Of a stretch of DNA of 64,000 bases, positions 47,345 to 59,320 are shown piece after piece. The DNA lies in the NCBI GenBank assembly GCA_018817515.1, contig JAHIUD010000004.1, forward strand, positions 1 through 64,000, given 5' to 3'. This stretch comes from Pseudomonadota bacterium (GTDB lineage Bacteria; Desulfobacterota; Desulfovibrionia; Desulfovibrionales; Desulfovibrionaceae). Below the pieces are notes generated by a model. That model had not been told where the DNA came from. It worked only from the letters and a program-made list of their open reading frames with translations, and did no database searches. A program made the position numbers and the translations under genes. Numbering within the stretch: the first letter of the stretch is position 1; each line of letters begins with the position of its first letter.

Positions 47345-47629
47345 CTAGACGATGCGCGGCACGATGAAGAAGCTGCCGTCGGTCTCGGGCGCGTTCTTCA
47401 GGATGTCCTCGCGGGCGTAGTCCTTGCGGACAACATCGTCGCGCATGACGCTGACATGGTCAACAGGCGAGTACATGGGCTCCACCGAACTGGTGTCCAG
47501 CTCCGAGAGCTTGTCCATGTAGCCCAGGATGCCGTCAAGCTGTCCGGCGTACTGGTCGATCTTCTCGGGCGAAAGGTCCAGGCGGGCGAGCCTGGCGACC
47601 TTGGCCACTTCTTCCGGGCTGATCTTCAT
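47345..47629 (-). CDS. gatC: Asp/Glu-tRNA amidotransferase subunit C
   Basis: Small 94-residue GatC that holds GatA to GatB. It starts MKISPEEVAKVARLARLDLS and contains ILGYMDKLSELDTSSVEPM, both typical. AAGGAG overlaps the stop codon of the upstream lipoprotein gene and lies about 10 bases before ATG 47629. Confidence 0.95.
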   Translation of the reverse strand: MKISPEEVAKVARLARLDLSPEKIDQYAGQLDGILGYMDKLSELDTSSVEPMYSPVDHVSVMRDDVVRKDYAREDILKNAPETDGSFFIVPRIV

Positions 47630-47642
47630 GTGCTGTCGCTCC

Positions 47643-49676
47643 TTATTCCGTGGGCTCTTTGGTCAGGCTCCCGGAGGAGCCGGAGAGCTTCTTGTCGCGT
47701 TGCAGTTGGCGTGAATAGACCAGGCGGCGCTCGCGGCGGGACTTGGCCTTGGCGGCGTCGGCGCGCAGTTCGTCCGGGTCCGCCAGGACCTTGCCTTCCT
47801 TGCGCGGGCTGAACAGGTAGAGGTTCTGGCGGGCGATGCCCTCGGCGTCCCAGGTGATGGGCGCCATGCTGAACTCAAGGCCGCGCAGGACCTGCAGCCT
47901 CTGGTTGACCTGTGCCGGGGTCCAGTCCGCAGGCAGGTTCAGCGCTGCGGCGAAATTTATGAAGTCATGCCCCAGGGCCACCCAGAAATCGGCGTCATCC
48001 GAGGACTTTCCCGCCAGGGCGGCCTGCAGCGCCTTGGCCGCAGGGGCCTCGGCCCACCATGCGCCCGGACACACGGCAAGCTGGAAGTAGGAGTCGTCGA
48101 TGTCCTTGACGTTGTCCAGGGCCACGCTCCAGAGCTCCGTGCCCAGAAAGACCATGTGCTGGCCTTCGAAAAAATGGAAGTTGGACATGAGCAGTTCGGC
48201 CTTGTCCCAGTCAACGGGCACGAAAACCGCCTCGAAGTCCGGCATGGGCAGGGGCATGTTCTTGTTGTGGTGGAAGGAGTCGGGCACCTTGAGCAGACGC
48301 TCCACGCTGTGGCTCCAGCTCGGGTGGTCGTTGGGCGCGTAGGTCCCGCTCGCCGCGATGCGCAGGCCCTTGGCCTTGGCCTCGGCCTGGAACACGGTTG
48401 TCATGCCCTGGCCAAAGGCGGTCTTGGGCGCCAGCACGGCCACGGAACGGATGCCCAGCTTGTCGGCGGTGAGGTCCACCAGGGCCCGCACCTGGTCCGT
48501 GGGGCTGGTGAAGAAGCGCCAGGCCTGCGCGCCCTCGGTGAGGGTCTTCAGCACCGGCAAAAAGGCGAACACGGCGTGGGAGGCGGTGACGCCCGAGGCC
48601 TGCATCTCCTGCAGGCGGTCCGGCTGCATGGGGCCGCCCACCACGGTGAACTCCGGGGGCAGTGCCGCGAGCTGTTCGCGCCAATCCGCAGCCTCGGCGT
48701 TGATGGCTTTCACTTCCACCGACCGGCCTTGGGCGGCGAGCTTTTGTTGCGCCACCTCGGCTCCGCGCAGGACCTTGGCCGCCGTGGTGGCGTAGCGCCC
48801 GGTGAGCGGCAGCACCAGGGCCACGCGCGTGGTGCCCATGGCCGACGCCAAAAGGCTCCCGGTCAGGTCGGAGGCGGTGCGGCGAGAGGAATCGGCCAGT
48901 ATGGTGCTCTTGGCGCTGATGCGCGGCGCCAGGGCGCGGCGTTTGGTCTCGCGCTGGATGAGGGCGTGGGGGAAGGTGTCGGAGCCGCCTGTGCCGACAA
49001 GCCGCGCCAGGCCCAGGAGCTGCTGCTCAGGCATGTCGCGCAGCTGCGCGCCGTATTCGGCCTCCATGGCGGCCTTGCCCTTGCGGTCGGGGGATTGCTT
49101 GTGGGTGCTGGCCAGGATCTCGATGACCCGGGCCAGTTCGCCGCTCTGGGTGTAGACCTCGGCAAAGGCCAGGGCCGCGTGCGCGCGCACCTCAAAGGGC
49201 AGCTCCGTGTGCGCCGCCAGCCAGACACGGTGGTTCTCCAGCAGGTCCGGCCGGTTCAGCGCGCCCAGGGTCTTGATGTACTGCTCGTGCCAGGCCCAGG
49301 TGGTCAGCACAGTGCCATCGGCCACGACCATGCGGTCCAGGGCCGACTTGGCCTGGTAGTAGTGCCGCGAATTGAAGGCGCTGACGGCCAGGCGGTTCAG
49401 GGCCTGGTGCCGCTGCTCGGCGCCCAGCTGGCGCTCCAGCAGGCGGGTGTACAGGAGCTCGCTCTGGGGGAAGTTGCCGGAGGCGAAGAAGCCCTCGGCA
49501 TCCTTGGTCAGGTCCTCCGTGGACTGCTCTTGCGGGAGTTCCGTCTGTGCCTCGCTGGCGGTGGGCAGCTTGAGTTCCACGCAGCCGACGGCCATAAGCG
49601 CCAGGAGCAGGCCCAGCGCGGCCAGGATTCTGGATGCGCCGACGCGGGCTCCGGGGGGACGCGGGGTGTGTTTCAT
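47643..49676 (-). CDS. LpoA/LppC-like penicillin-binding-protein activator lipoprotein
   Basis: Predicted outer-membrane lipoprotein of 677 residues. A signal peptide ends at LALMAVGC (a slightly unusual lipobox, Cys about residue 32). A TPR-like helical region (about 55-240) is followed by a type-1 periplasmic binding fold (from about 280: RVALVLPLTGRYATTAAKVL). This layout matches LpoA, the activator of PBP1a in gammaproteobacteria, and distant relatives elsewhere. The start is ATG 49676, fixed by GGAGG 7-8 bases upstream; the open frame further upstream runs through the dnaK terminator. It leads gatC-gatA-tautomerase, 13 bases before gatC. Function in peptidoglycan synthesis is by family only. 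Confidence 0.78.
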   Translation of the reverse strand: MKHTPRPPGARVGASRILAALGLLLALMAVGCVELKLPTASEAQTELPQEQSTEDLTKDAEGFFASGNFPQSELLYTRLLERQLGAEQRHQALNRLAVSAFNSRHYYQAKSALDRMVVADGTVLTTWAWHEQYIKTLGALNRPDLLENHRVWLAAHTELPFEVRAHAALAFAEVYTQSGELARVIEILASTHKQSPDRKGKAAMEAEYGAQLRDMPEQQLLGLARLVGTGGSDTFPHALIQRETKRRALAPRISAKSTILADSSRRTASDLTGSLLASAMGTTRVALVLPLTGRYATTAAKVLRGAEVAQQKLAAQGRSVEVKAINAEAADWREQLAALPPEFTVVGGPMQPDRLQEMQASGVTASHAVFAFLPVLKTLTEGAQAWRFFTSPTDQVRALVDLTADKLGIRSVAVLAPKTAFGQGMTTVFQAEAKAKGLRIAASGTYAPNDHPSWSHSVERLLKVPDSFHHNKNMPLPMPDFEAVFVPVDWDKAELLMSNFHFFEGQHMVFLGTELWSVALDNVKDIDDSYFQLAVCPGAWWAEAPAAKALQAALAGKSSDDADFWVALGHDFINFAAALNLPADWTPAQVNQRLQVLRGLEFSMAPITWDAEGIARQNLYLFSPRKEGKVLADPDELRADAAKAKSRRERRLVYSRQLQRDKKLSGSSGSLTKEPTE

Positions 49677-49703
49677 GCGGCTGCCTCCCTGTGCTTGGGT
49701 GCC

Positions 49704-49740
49704 AAAAAAATCCCGGCCCACGGAGGTCCGCAGGCCGGGA
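49704..49740 (-). terminator. Intrinsic terminator of grpE-dnaK
   Basis: TCCCGGCC / GGCCGGGA stem (49711-49740) followed on the minus strand by seven T residues (49710-49704). It lies 48 bases after the dnaK stop and only 27 bases before the lipoprotein gene, which therefore has little room for a promoter of its own. Confidence 0.88.
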
Positions 49741-49788
49741 TATATGTACTCACTCTTGCCCTGCAAGGCAAGCAGACGCCTTGGCGCG

Positions 49789-51720
<1,932 letters not shown>

Positions 51721-51806
51721 GATATGAACCTCCAAAGGTGGGGGATGATGTTACTTCGTTGAGGCTTTTAGTAAGTCCGGTTTTGCCGATGTAAAGACCG
51801 GAAGGC

Positions 51807-52358
51807 CTACACTTCCTGTTTCTTGTTGACCAGAACCTTGGCCGGGCGGATGACGCGGCCCTTGAGCACGTAGCCGCTCTGGCTGATCTTGGCCACGCAG
51901 CCCTCTTCCTGGCCCGGGTCGCACACGGTGCCGATGGCTTCGTGCATGCCCGGATCAAAGGTCTCGCCGCAGGCGCCCACGCACTCCAGGCCGTGGCGCT
52001 TGAGCGTGTCCAAAAAAATCTTGCGGGTCATGTCCACGCCCATGACGAGGTTCTTGCAAGCCGGGTTGTCGCCCGCGTGCTCGATGGCCAGGGCCAGGTT
52101 GTCCAGCACCGGAAGCAGGTCCGAGAGCACGGACTCTGTAGCGTAGCGGCGGACCTCTTCGGTCTCCCGCTGGATGCGGCGCTTGAAGTTCTCGTTGTCG
52201 GCCAGGGCGCGCAGCTTGATGTCCTCTGCCTCGGCCATGACCGCGCACTTGGTGCAGACATGGGCCTTGCACAGGGCCTGGAGCTCTTCTTCGCTCAGGT
52301 CGACCTTGGGAGCCTCGGCTTCCGGTTCCTGCATCTCATTCTTCTCGGTTTTCGACAT
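51807..52358 (-). CDS. grpE: Nucleotide-exchange factor GrpE (cysteine-rich)
   Basis: DnaK co-chaperone that releases ADP. The 183-residue protein has the coiled-coil dimer helix (about 40-95, DIKLRALADNENFKRR) and the beta-domain with DPGMHEAIGTV and VLKGRVIRPAKVLV. Eight cysteines are present (30, 35, 38, 101, 126, 130, 146, 154), including CxxxxCxxC near the N-terminus and two Cys pairs in the DnaK-contacting beta-domain. GrpE proteins are usually poor in cysteine. It is transcribed ahead of dnaK; hrcA is not adjacent. Confidence 0.95.
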   Translation of the reverse strand: MSKTEKNEMQEPEAEAPKVDLSEEELQALCKAHVCTKCAVMAEAEDIKLRALADNENFKRRIQRETEEVRRYATESVLSDLLPVLDNLALAIEHAGDNPACKNLVMGVDMTRKIFLDTLKRHGLECVGACGETFDPGMHEAIGTVCDPGQEEGCVAKISQSGYVLKGRVIRPAKVLVNKKQEV

Positions 52359-52399
52359 CGTTGCTCCGTCTTGTGCGTGTTGCTCTCAAACGTGCGAGG

Positions 52400-52434
52400 A
52401 CGCCAGGAGGCTTGAACACAAGCTGTCCCGGCGT
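52400..52434 (-). promoter_or_regulatory. Stem-loop in the grpE leader
   Basis: On the minus strand ACGCCGGGA...TCCTGGCGT encloses a perfect inner stem GCTTG-TGTT-CAAGC. It lies between the candidate promoter and the grpE ATG, 42 bases upstream of the start. It could be a regulatory or stabilising 5' structure; it is not CIRCE. Confidence 0.5.
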
Positions 52435-52447
52435 CTCGTCAGGGATA

Positions 52448-52475
52448 CAAGTAAACACGGGGCTTGGGTTGTCAA
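52448..52475 (-). promoter_or_regulatory. Candidate promoter of grpE-dnaK
   Basis: TTGACA (52470-52475) and TACTTG (52448-52453) are 16 bases apart on the minus strand. This gives a leader of roughly 80 bases containing the stem-loop. Confidence 0.5.
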
Positions 52476-52524
52476 CAGGGCGGAGTGCGGATTTGGGCTG
52501 CCCAGGGGCGAAAAAATCCGGGCG

Positions 52525-53742
52525 TCAGACCAGGAACTGGCCGTTGTCGTAGATTGTGCGCCGACCGCCTTCCCCCTTGTCGCTGGGCAGAATGGCCGTG
52601 ACGCGCCTGGCCTCGGTGCTCACCAGGTCCCAGTGCATGGCCGAGGCGTTGAAACCGAGTTCGGCCTCGCGCTCCGGGGTCAGCTCGTCCGGCGGGCCGG
52701 TGAAGCTGGCAGCCGAGGCACCTCCCAGCGCGATGTGGCAGTTGCCGAACTCGCCGCCGCAGTTCTCGTCGAGCAGGGTGTGGGCCATGAAGCGCTCGAC
52801 CTTGGAGATACGCCTGTCCGTGAGCGAGAACTCGCCCACTCGGCGTGCGCCGCCGTCGCTGGCCAGCCGCCCGGCCAGGAATTGCCCGCCGCGTGCGGCC
52901 TCGGTGTTTACTGCCACTCCGCCATGGAACTCCAGGCGCACATCGGAGAGGACCCGGCCCCAGCGCAGGCTCGGCTGGTTGGCGAAGTACACGCCCTCCA
53001 CGGTGCGCCAATCCGGCGCGAGGTACAATTCGTAACTGGGGATGTTGCGGCCCGTCAGGCCCACGAATTTTCGCTTTGCGCCGGGGGAGAGCGTCAGGTC
53101 GCTGCGCTCGCTCTCCAGGTGCAGGCGCGAGATATTCAGTCCGTCCAGCCACTTGCCGATCTCCGCCAACTCCTTCTTGGTGCGCTTCCACTCGGCCACG
53201 GGGTCGGGTGTGAAGAGCAGGCAGGCCCGGGCCAGGCGCTCGGCGTACTCGCTTAGGTCCATGCCGCTGGCCTCGGCGAGCGCTTCCGTGGGGTACAGGC
53301 AGACCGTGGAGCCGAGCAGGCCCGCGCGGCGGCGGCGGTCCAGCACGCCTGCGGCCTTCATCTCGGTCTGCTCCCCTGCGGCGATGGTGCGCGGGTCGAT
53401 GTGGCTGAGGTGCGTCAGGTCGTCGGGCGCCAGGATGGTGATGACGCCAGCGGTGCCCTTGTAGAGCTCATCCAGGCCCGGCTGGCTGAAGGTGAGCTGG
53501 CCGAAGCTGGAGTTGCCGAAGTGCTCGGACTGCATGAAGGCCGTGGGCTGGGCCATGGGCAGGGGGTGCAGGTGCGCGTCCATGAGCGTGGCGTATACGG
53601 CCTCGGCCAGGGGAAGGGCGTCGTGATCGTAGCGCAGCAGCACCAGCTCACCGTTCTTGAAGGGCACGGCGCGGCTCGTGCGCATAGCCCAGACGAGGAC
53701 CTCGGCGTAGGAGGCGAGTTGGTCGTGGGTGAGGTGGGGCAA
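52525..53742 (-). CDS. M29-family aminopeptidase
   Basis: Metallo-aminopeptidase of the AmpS/PepS/T family, 405 residues. The metal-binding region is in the C-terminal half: EGVYFANQPSL, VGEFSLTDRRI, HTLLDENCGGEFGNCHIALG and SAMHWDLVST. These supply the Glu, Glu, His, His and Asp ligands known for the family. The start codon is ATG 53742, only 6 bases after the AT-rich orphan gene. No clear ribosome site is visible. Likely role in peptide turnover in the cytosol. Confidence 0.9.
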   Translation of the reverse strand: MPHLTHDQLASYAEVLVWAMRTSRAVPFKNGELVLLRYDHDALPLAEAVYATLMDAHLHPLPMAQPTAFMQSEHFGNSSFGQLTFSQPGLDELYKGTAGVITILAPDDLTHLSHIDPRTIAAGEQTEMKAAGVLDRRRRAGLLGSTVCLYPTEALAEASGMDLSEYAERLARACLLFTPDPVAEWKRTKKELAEIGKWLDGLNISRLHLESERSDLTLSPGAKRKFVGLTGRNIPSYELYLAPDWRTVEGVYFANQPSLRWGRVLSDVRLEFHGGVAVNTEAARGGQFLAGRLASDGGARRVGEFSLTDRRISKVERFMAHTLLDENCGGEFGNCHIALGGASAASFTGPPDELTPEREAELGFNASAMHWDLVSTEARRVTAILPSDKGEGGRRTIYDNGQFLV

Positions 53743-53748
53743 GCGAAC

Positions 53749-54147
53749 CTACTTTTTAACGAACAAAGATGCTAGTTTTGCTAGTGGAACGATTCCTGGG
53801 ATTGAAAATATAGTTTCACATGCAGAAAGAGCTGAAGTTGTTTGTATCCATGTGATGTATTTAGTTTCAGTGATTATCTCGCTTCTTGCTGCTTCGCCAA
53901 TGATAATGCCACAATCAGCGATATCACGAAATACAATAAAGCGAAGTTGAGCAGCGCTAGTTTTTGTCTTAGCGTTAGCAATTCGCGATAGTGTCAGGCC
54001 TATGTTTTTCACATGATTATTGAGTATGTCAGCTTTGTCGCCATCAACAGTTGCAATCTCGTCAGCCATGGCAACTGTGTGCTTCAAAAATTCTTGTAAA
54101 CCAGCCTCAAACTGACGACTATATCCTGTATACTCTGTTTCTACCAT
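53749..54147 (-). CDS. AT-rich orphan protein of unknown function
   Basis: I do not recognise this gene. It encodes 132 residues with no signal peptide. The first ~100 residues look mostly helical and polar; the last ~30 are hydrophobic (IFSIPGIVPLAKLASLF) and end in VKK, which could be a membrane-associated or hairpin segment. Two sampled 60-base stretches are 35-37% GC, against well over 60% in both neighbours. GGAG lies 8 bases before ATG 54147, so it looks translatable. It ends 6 bases before the M29 aminopeptidase gene and may drive its transcription. Base composition suggests recent acquisition; no transposase, integrase or tRNA is beside it. Confidence 0.7.
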   Translation of the reverse strand: MVETEYTGYSRQFEAGLQEFLKHTVAMADEIATVDGDKADILNNHVKNIGLTLSRIANAKTKTSAAQLRFIVFRDIADCGIIIGEAARSEIITETKYITWIQTTSALSACETIFSIPGIVPLAKLASLFVKK

Positions 54148-54222
54148 ATAATTATCTCCAGTCGTAAAAATGCATCCTTATGCGGTTATACTACGCGTGT
54201 GTAGAACGTGTGAGATTCACCC

Positions 54223-56898
<2,676 letters not shown>

Positions 56899-56967
56899 GT
56901 TGTGTCCTCCCGGATTTTCCGCCGGGGTCACGAGGCCCTGGCGGACTGCTTTGGTTCGTTGCCGTGT

Positions 56968-57282
56968 TTACAGAAGACGGCGCAGTTCGCTGAGCTCCAG
57001 CTCCAGGCGTTCCACGCGGTCGATGAGGTCCACGATGATGCAGCCTGCGGCGTGGGAGATTTCCAGGTCGCGGCAGAGGCGCTGGAGCTTCTGGATGCGG
57101 TACACGTCGCGTGCGCGGAACAGGTACTCGTCCGCGTTGGTGCGCACAGGGTCGATCCAGCCCATTTCCAGAAGCTCGGCCACAGTTGTGGGCTCCACGC
57201 AGGTCAGCTCCACAAGCCTGGTCCAGGCGATGAAGTCTGATGGAATGGGTAGTCTACCGGAATCATTCACTATGATCGTCAT
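56968..57282 (-). CDS. cbpM: CbpM-type chaperone modulator
   Basis: Small 104-residue MerR-like winged-helix protein of the CbpM family, which binds the J domain of CbpA and inhibits it. ELLEMGWIDPVRTNADEYLF, RDVYRIQKLQRLCRDLEI and the C-terminal leucine-rich helix (RVERLELELSELRRLL) are typical. GGGGG lies about 7-8 bases before ATG 57282. It lies 36 bases after cbpA. Its direct DNA binding, as in HspR relatives, is possible but unproven. Confidence 0.85.
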   Translation of the reverse strand: MTIIVNDSGRLPIPSDFIAWTRLVELTCVEPTTVAELLEMGWIDPVRTNADEYLFRARDVYRIQKLQRLCRDLEISHAAGCIIVDLIDRVERLELELSELRRLL

Positions 57283-57318
57283 GTCAGTCCCCCGTGGGTG
57301 TGGGCTGGGGTGTTCGGA

Positions 57319-58290
57319 TCAATCCCTGGGCGCAAAGTCGGAAGCCGCCGCCAACTGTTCCCAAAGGGCGCGCGCTTCGGGCGAGAGCTCCTTGGGCGAC
57401 TGGATCATGATGCGCACCATCTGGTCGCCGCGCCTTCCCGCCGCGCCCAGGCCCTTGCCGCGCACGCGCAGCTTGGCCCCGGAGCTGATGCCCGGCGGAA
57501 TCTTCATCTCCACGGCCCCGTCCAGGGTGGGCACGCGCACGGTTGCGCCAAGGGCGGCCTCCCAGGGGGCCAGCTTGAGGTCGTAGACCACGTTGTCGTC
57601 CTTGACCTTGAACTGCGGATGCGCCGCCAGCCTGATCTTGAGGTACAGGTCACCGGCCTCGCCGCCGCCCGCGCCCGGACTTCCCTGGCCGGACAGGCGG
57701 ATCTTCTGGCCGTCCTTGACGCCGGGCGGGATGTTGACCTTGAGCGTCTTGGTCTGGAGGCGCGGCTGGCCGTCGGCCCCGTAGACCTGCTCCTGCAGGC
57801 TCAGGGATTGCGGGCCGCCCGCGTAGGCCTGTTCCAGGCCGATCTCGTAGGTGACCTCGGCGTCCTGGCCGCGCCGGGAGCGCATCTGGTGGCCGCCGAA
57901 ACCGCCGAAGCCACCGCGCGGTCCGCCCTGGGCGCCGCCGAACAGGGTCTCGAAGAAGTCGCTGAAGCCGCCTGCGCCGCCGCCAAAACCGCCTCCAGGA
58001 CCGCCGTTGAACTGGAAGTGCATGTTCTCAAAGCCCGGCGGGCGCTGGAAGTTCTGGCCCTGCTGCCAGTTGGCGCCAAGCTGATCGTAGAGCTTGCGCT
58101 TTTCCGGGTCTTTCAGCACCTCGTTGGCCTCGTTGGCTTCCTTGAACTTGCCCTCGGCCTCGGGATTGCCTGGGTTCAGGTCCGGGTGGAACTTGCGGGC
58201 CAGCTTCTTGAAGGCCTTGGATATCTCGTCCTGGGTGGCCGTGCGCGCCACGCCGAGGATCTTGTAGTAGTCCTTGTATTCGACGCTCAT
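57319..58290 (-). CDS. cbpA: DnaJ-class co-chaperone CbpA
   Basis: Co-chaperone stimulating DnaK, also called curved-DNA-binding protein. The 323-residue protein has a J domain (residues 5-70) with the essential HPD in ARKFHPDLNPG, a Gly/Phe-rich linker (about 90-150) and two C-terminal beta domains. There is no cysteine-rich zinc finger, so it is CbpA-type and not DnaJ. AAGGAG lies upstream of ATG 58290. First gene of the cbpA-cbpM-clpB unit. Confidence 0.94.
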   Translation of the reverse strand: MSVEYKDYYKILGVARTATQDEISKAFKKLARKFHPDLNPGNPEAEGKFKEANEANEVLKDPEKRKLYDQLGANWQQGQNFQRPPGFENMHFQFNGGPGGGFGGGAGGFSDFFETLFGGAQGGPRGGFGGFGGHQMRSRRGQDAEVTYEIGLEQAYAGGPQSLSLQEQVYGADGQPRLQTKTLKVNIPPGVKDGQKIRLSGQGSPGAGGGEAGDLYLKIRLAAHPQFKVKDDNVVYDLKLAPWEAALGATVRVPTLDGAVEMKIPPGISSGAKLRVRGKGLGAAGRRGDQMVRIMIQSPKELSPEARALWEQLAAASDFAPRD

Positions 58291-58341
58291 TGCGTCCTTG
58301 CTCCTTGCCGGGCCGAAGCCGCTGATGTTTTCAACTTGTAT

Positions 58342-58369
58342 AAAATAGTGTGTGTTTGCGCACTGTCAA
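58342..58369 (-). promoter_or_regulatory. Promoter of cbpA-cbpM-clpB
   Basis: TTGACA (58364-58369) and TATTTT (58342-58347) are 16 bases apart on the minus strand, about 50 bases upstream of the cbpA ATG. No CIRCE or HAIR element is visible. Confidence 0.6.
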
Positions 58370-58594
58370 GGGAGTTTTCCACAGGTTTGCGGAGAGAGCA
58401 CGCGCCGTGCCGTGTCGCTCTTGGCCGCGCCTTATAGGAAACATAGCACGGTGGTGGCGACACTGACAACAAAGGGTCGAAAGTCTTCCCTGCGCCTGGC
58501 CAACGTGCACCAAAATGCTCATCAGCGCATCGCGGCCTCGCTCGGCACGTCCTTGCGCAGCTGAGTGACTTGCACAGCGGCCTGGGGTCGGGCC
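58370..58594. other. Intergenic region without a gene
   Basis: Together with the cbpA promoter this makes a 304-base space between cbpA and the rhomboid gene. A perfect 7-bp inverted repeat GTGTCGC / GCGACAC (58412-58418, 58457-58463) with a 38-base loop is the only structure noted. I see no gene. Confidence 0.5.
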
Positions 58595-59320
58595 TCACTC
58601 GAAGCGGAAGTCCGTGCGGGTACCCTTGTACTCGCAGTAGTAGCAGCGCTCCGGCTTCATGAACAGGCGCACCAGGACCATGCCCGCCACAAAGCCACCC
58701 ACGTGCGCCCACCAGGCGATGCCCTGGACCGGTGCTCCCAGCTGCTCGAACAGTCCGGAGAACATCTGCGAGAGGAACCAGAAGCCCAGGAACAGCCAGG
58801 CGGGCAGGCGCACGATGTAGGGAATGATGATGATGGGGATGAAGGTCAGGACCTTTCCGCGCGGGTACAGGAGCACGTAGGCGCCCATGACCCCGGCCAC
58901 GGCACCGGAGGCCCCGATGATGGGCGCGGTGGCCGTGGTGTTGAAGAACAGGTGCAGGGCCAGGGCCGCCAGCCCGCAGAGCAGGTAGAAGCACACAAAC
59001 CGGCCCGGGCCCATGACGTCCTCGATGTTGTCGGCGAAGATCCAGAGCATCCACATGTTCATGATCAGGTGCCACCAGCCGCCGTGCAGGAACATGTAGG
59101 TGATGAACGGCAGGATGCCCGTGGCCGGAAAGCCCACGAAAGCTGCCCAGTCCGGGAAGAGGTAGCGCGCGGGCACCACCCCGAACAAATAGTAGAAATG
59201 CTCACGGGCCACCGGGTGCAGCTGGCTCAGGAACAGGTGCATGGCCACGTTGGCCAGGATGACGAGGATGACGGCATAGGGCGTGTGCACCCTGGGCGTG
59301 TCGTCCTTGAGCGGGATCAC
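58595..59320 (-). CDS. Rhomboid intramembrane serine protease
   Basis: Seven-helix intramembrane protease of 241 residues. The motifs are complete: HGGWWHLIMNMWMLW (oxyanion His and Asn), IGASGAVAGVMGAYV with the catalytic serine, and WAHVGGFVAG with the catalytic histidine. The cytosolic C-terminus carries a small cysteine motif, ERCYYCEYKGT. It starts at GTG 59320, which overlaps the stop of the RluD-CoaE gene as GTGA, so the two are coupled. Substrate unknown. Confidence 0.92.
   Translation of the reverse strand: MIPLKDDTPRVHTPYAVILVILANVAMHLFLSQLHPVAREHFYYLFGVVPARYLFPDWAAFVGFPATGILPFITYMFLHGGWWHLIMNMWMLWIFADNIEDVMGPGRFVCFYLLCGLAALALHLFFNTTATAPIIGASGAVAGVMGAYVLLYPRGKVLTFIPIIIIPYIVRLPAWLFLGFWFLSQMFSGLFEQLGAPVQGIAWWAHVGGFVAGMVLVRLFMKPERCYYCEYKGTRTDFRFE

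Noticed and set aside
52400-52434. CIRCE operator for HrcA before grpE
   Set aside because: The inverted repeat lacks the TTAGCACTC/GAGTGCTAA arms and the 9-base spacer.
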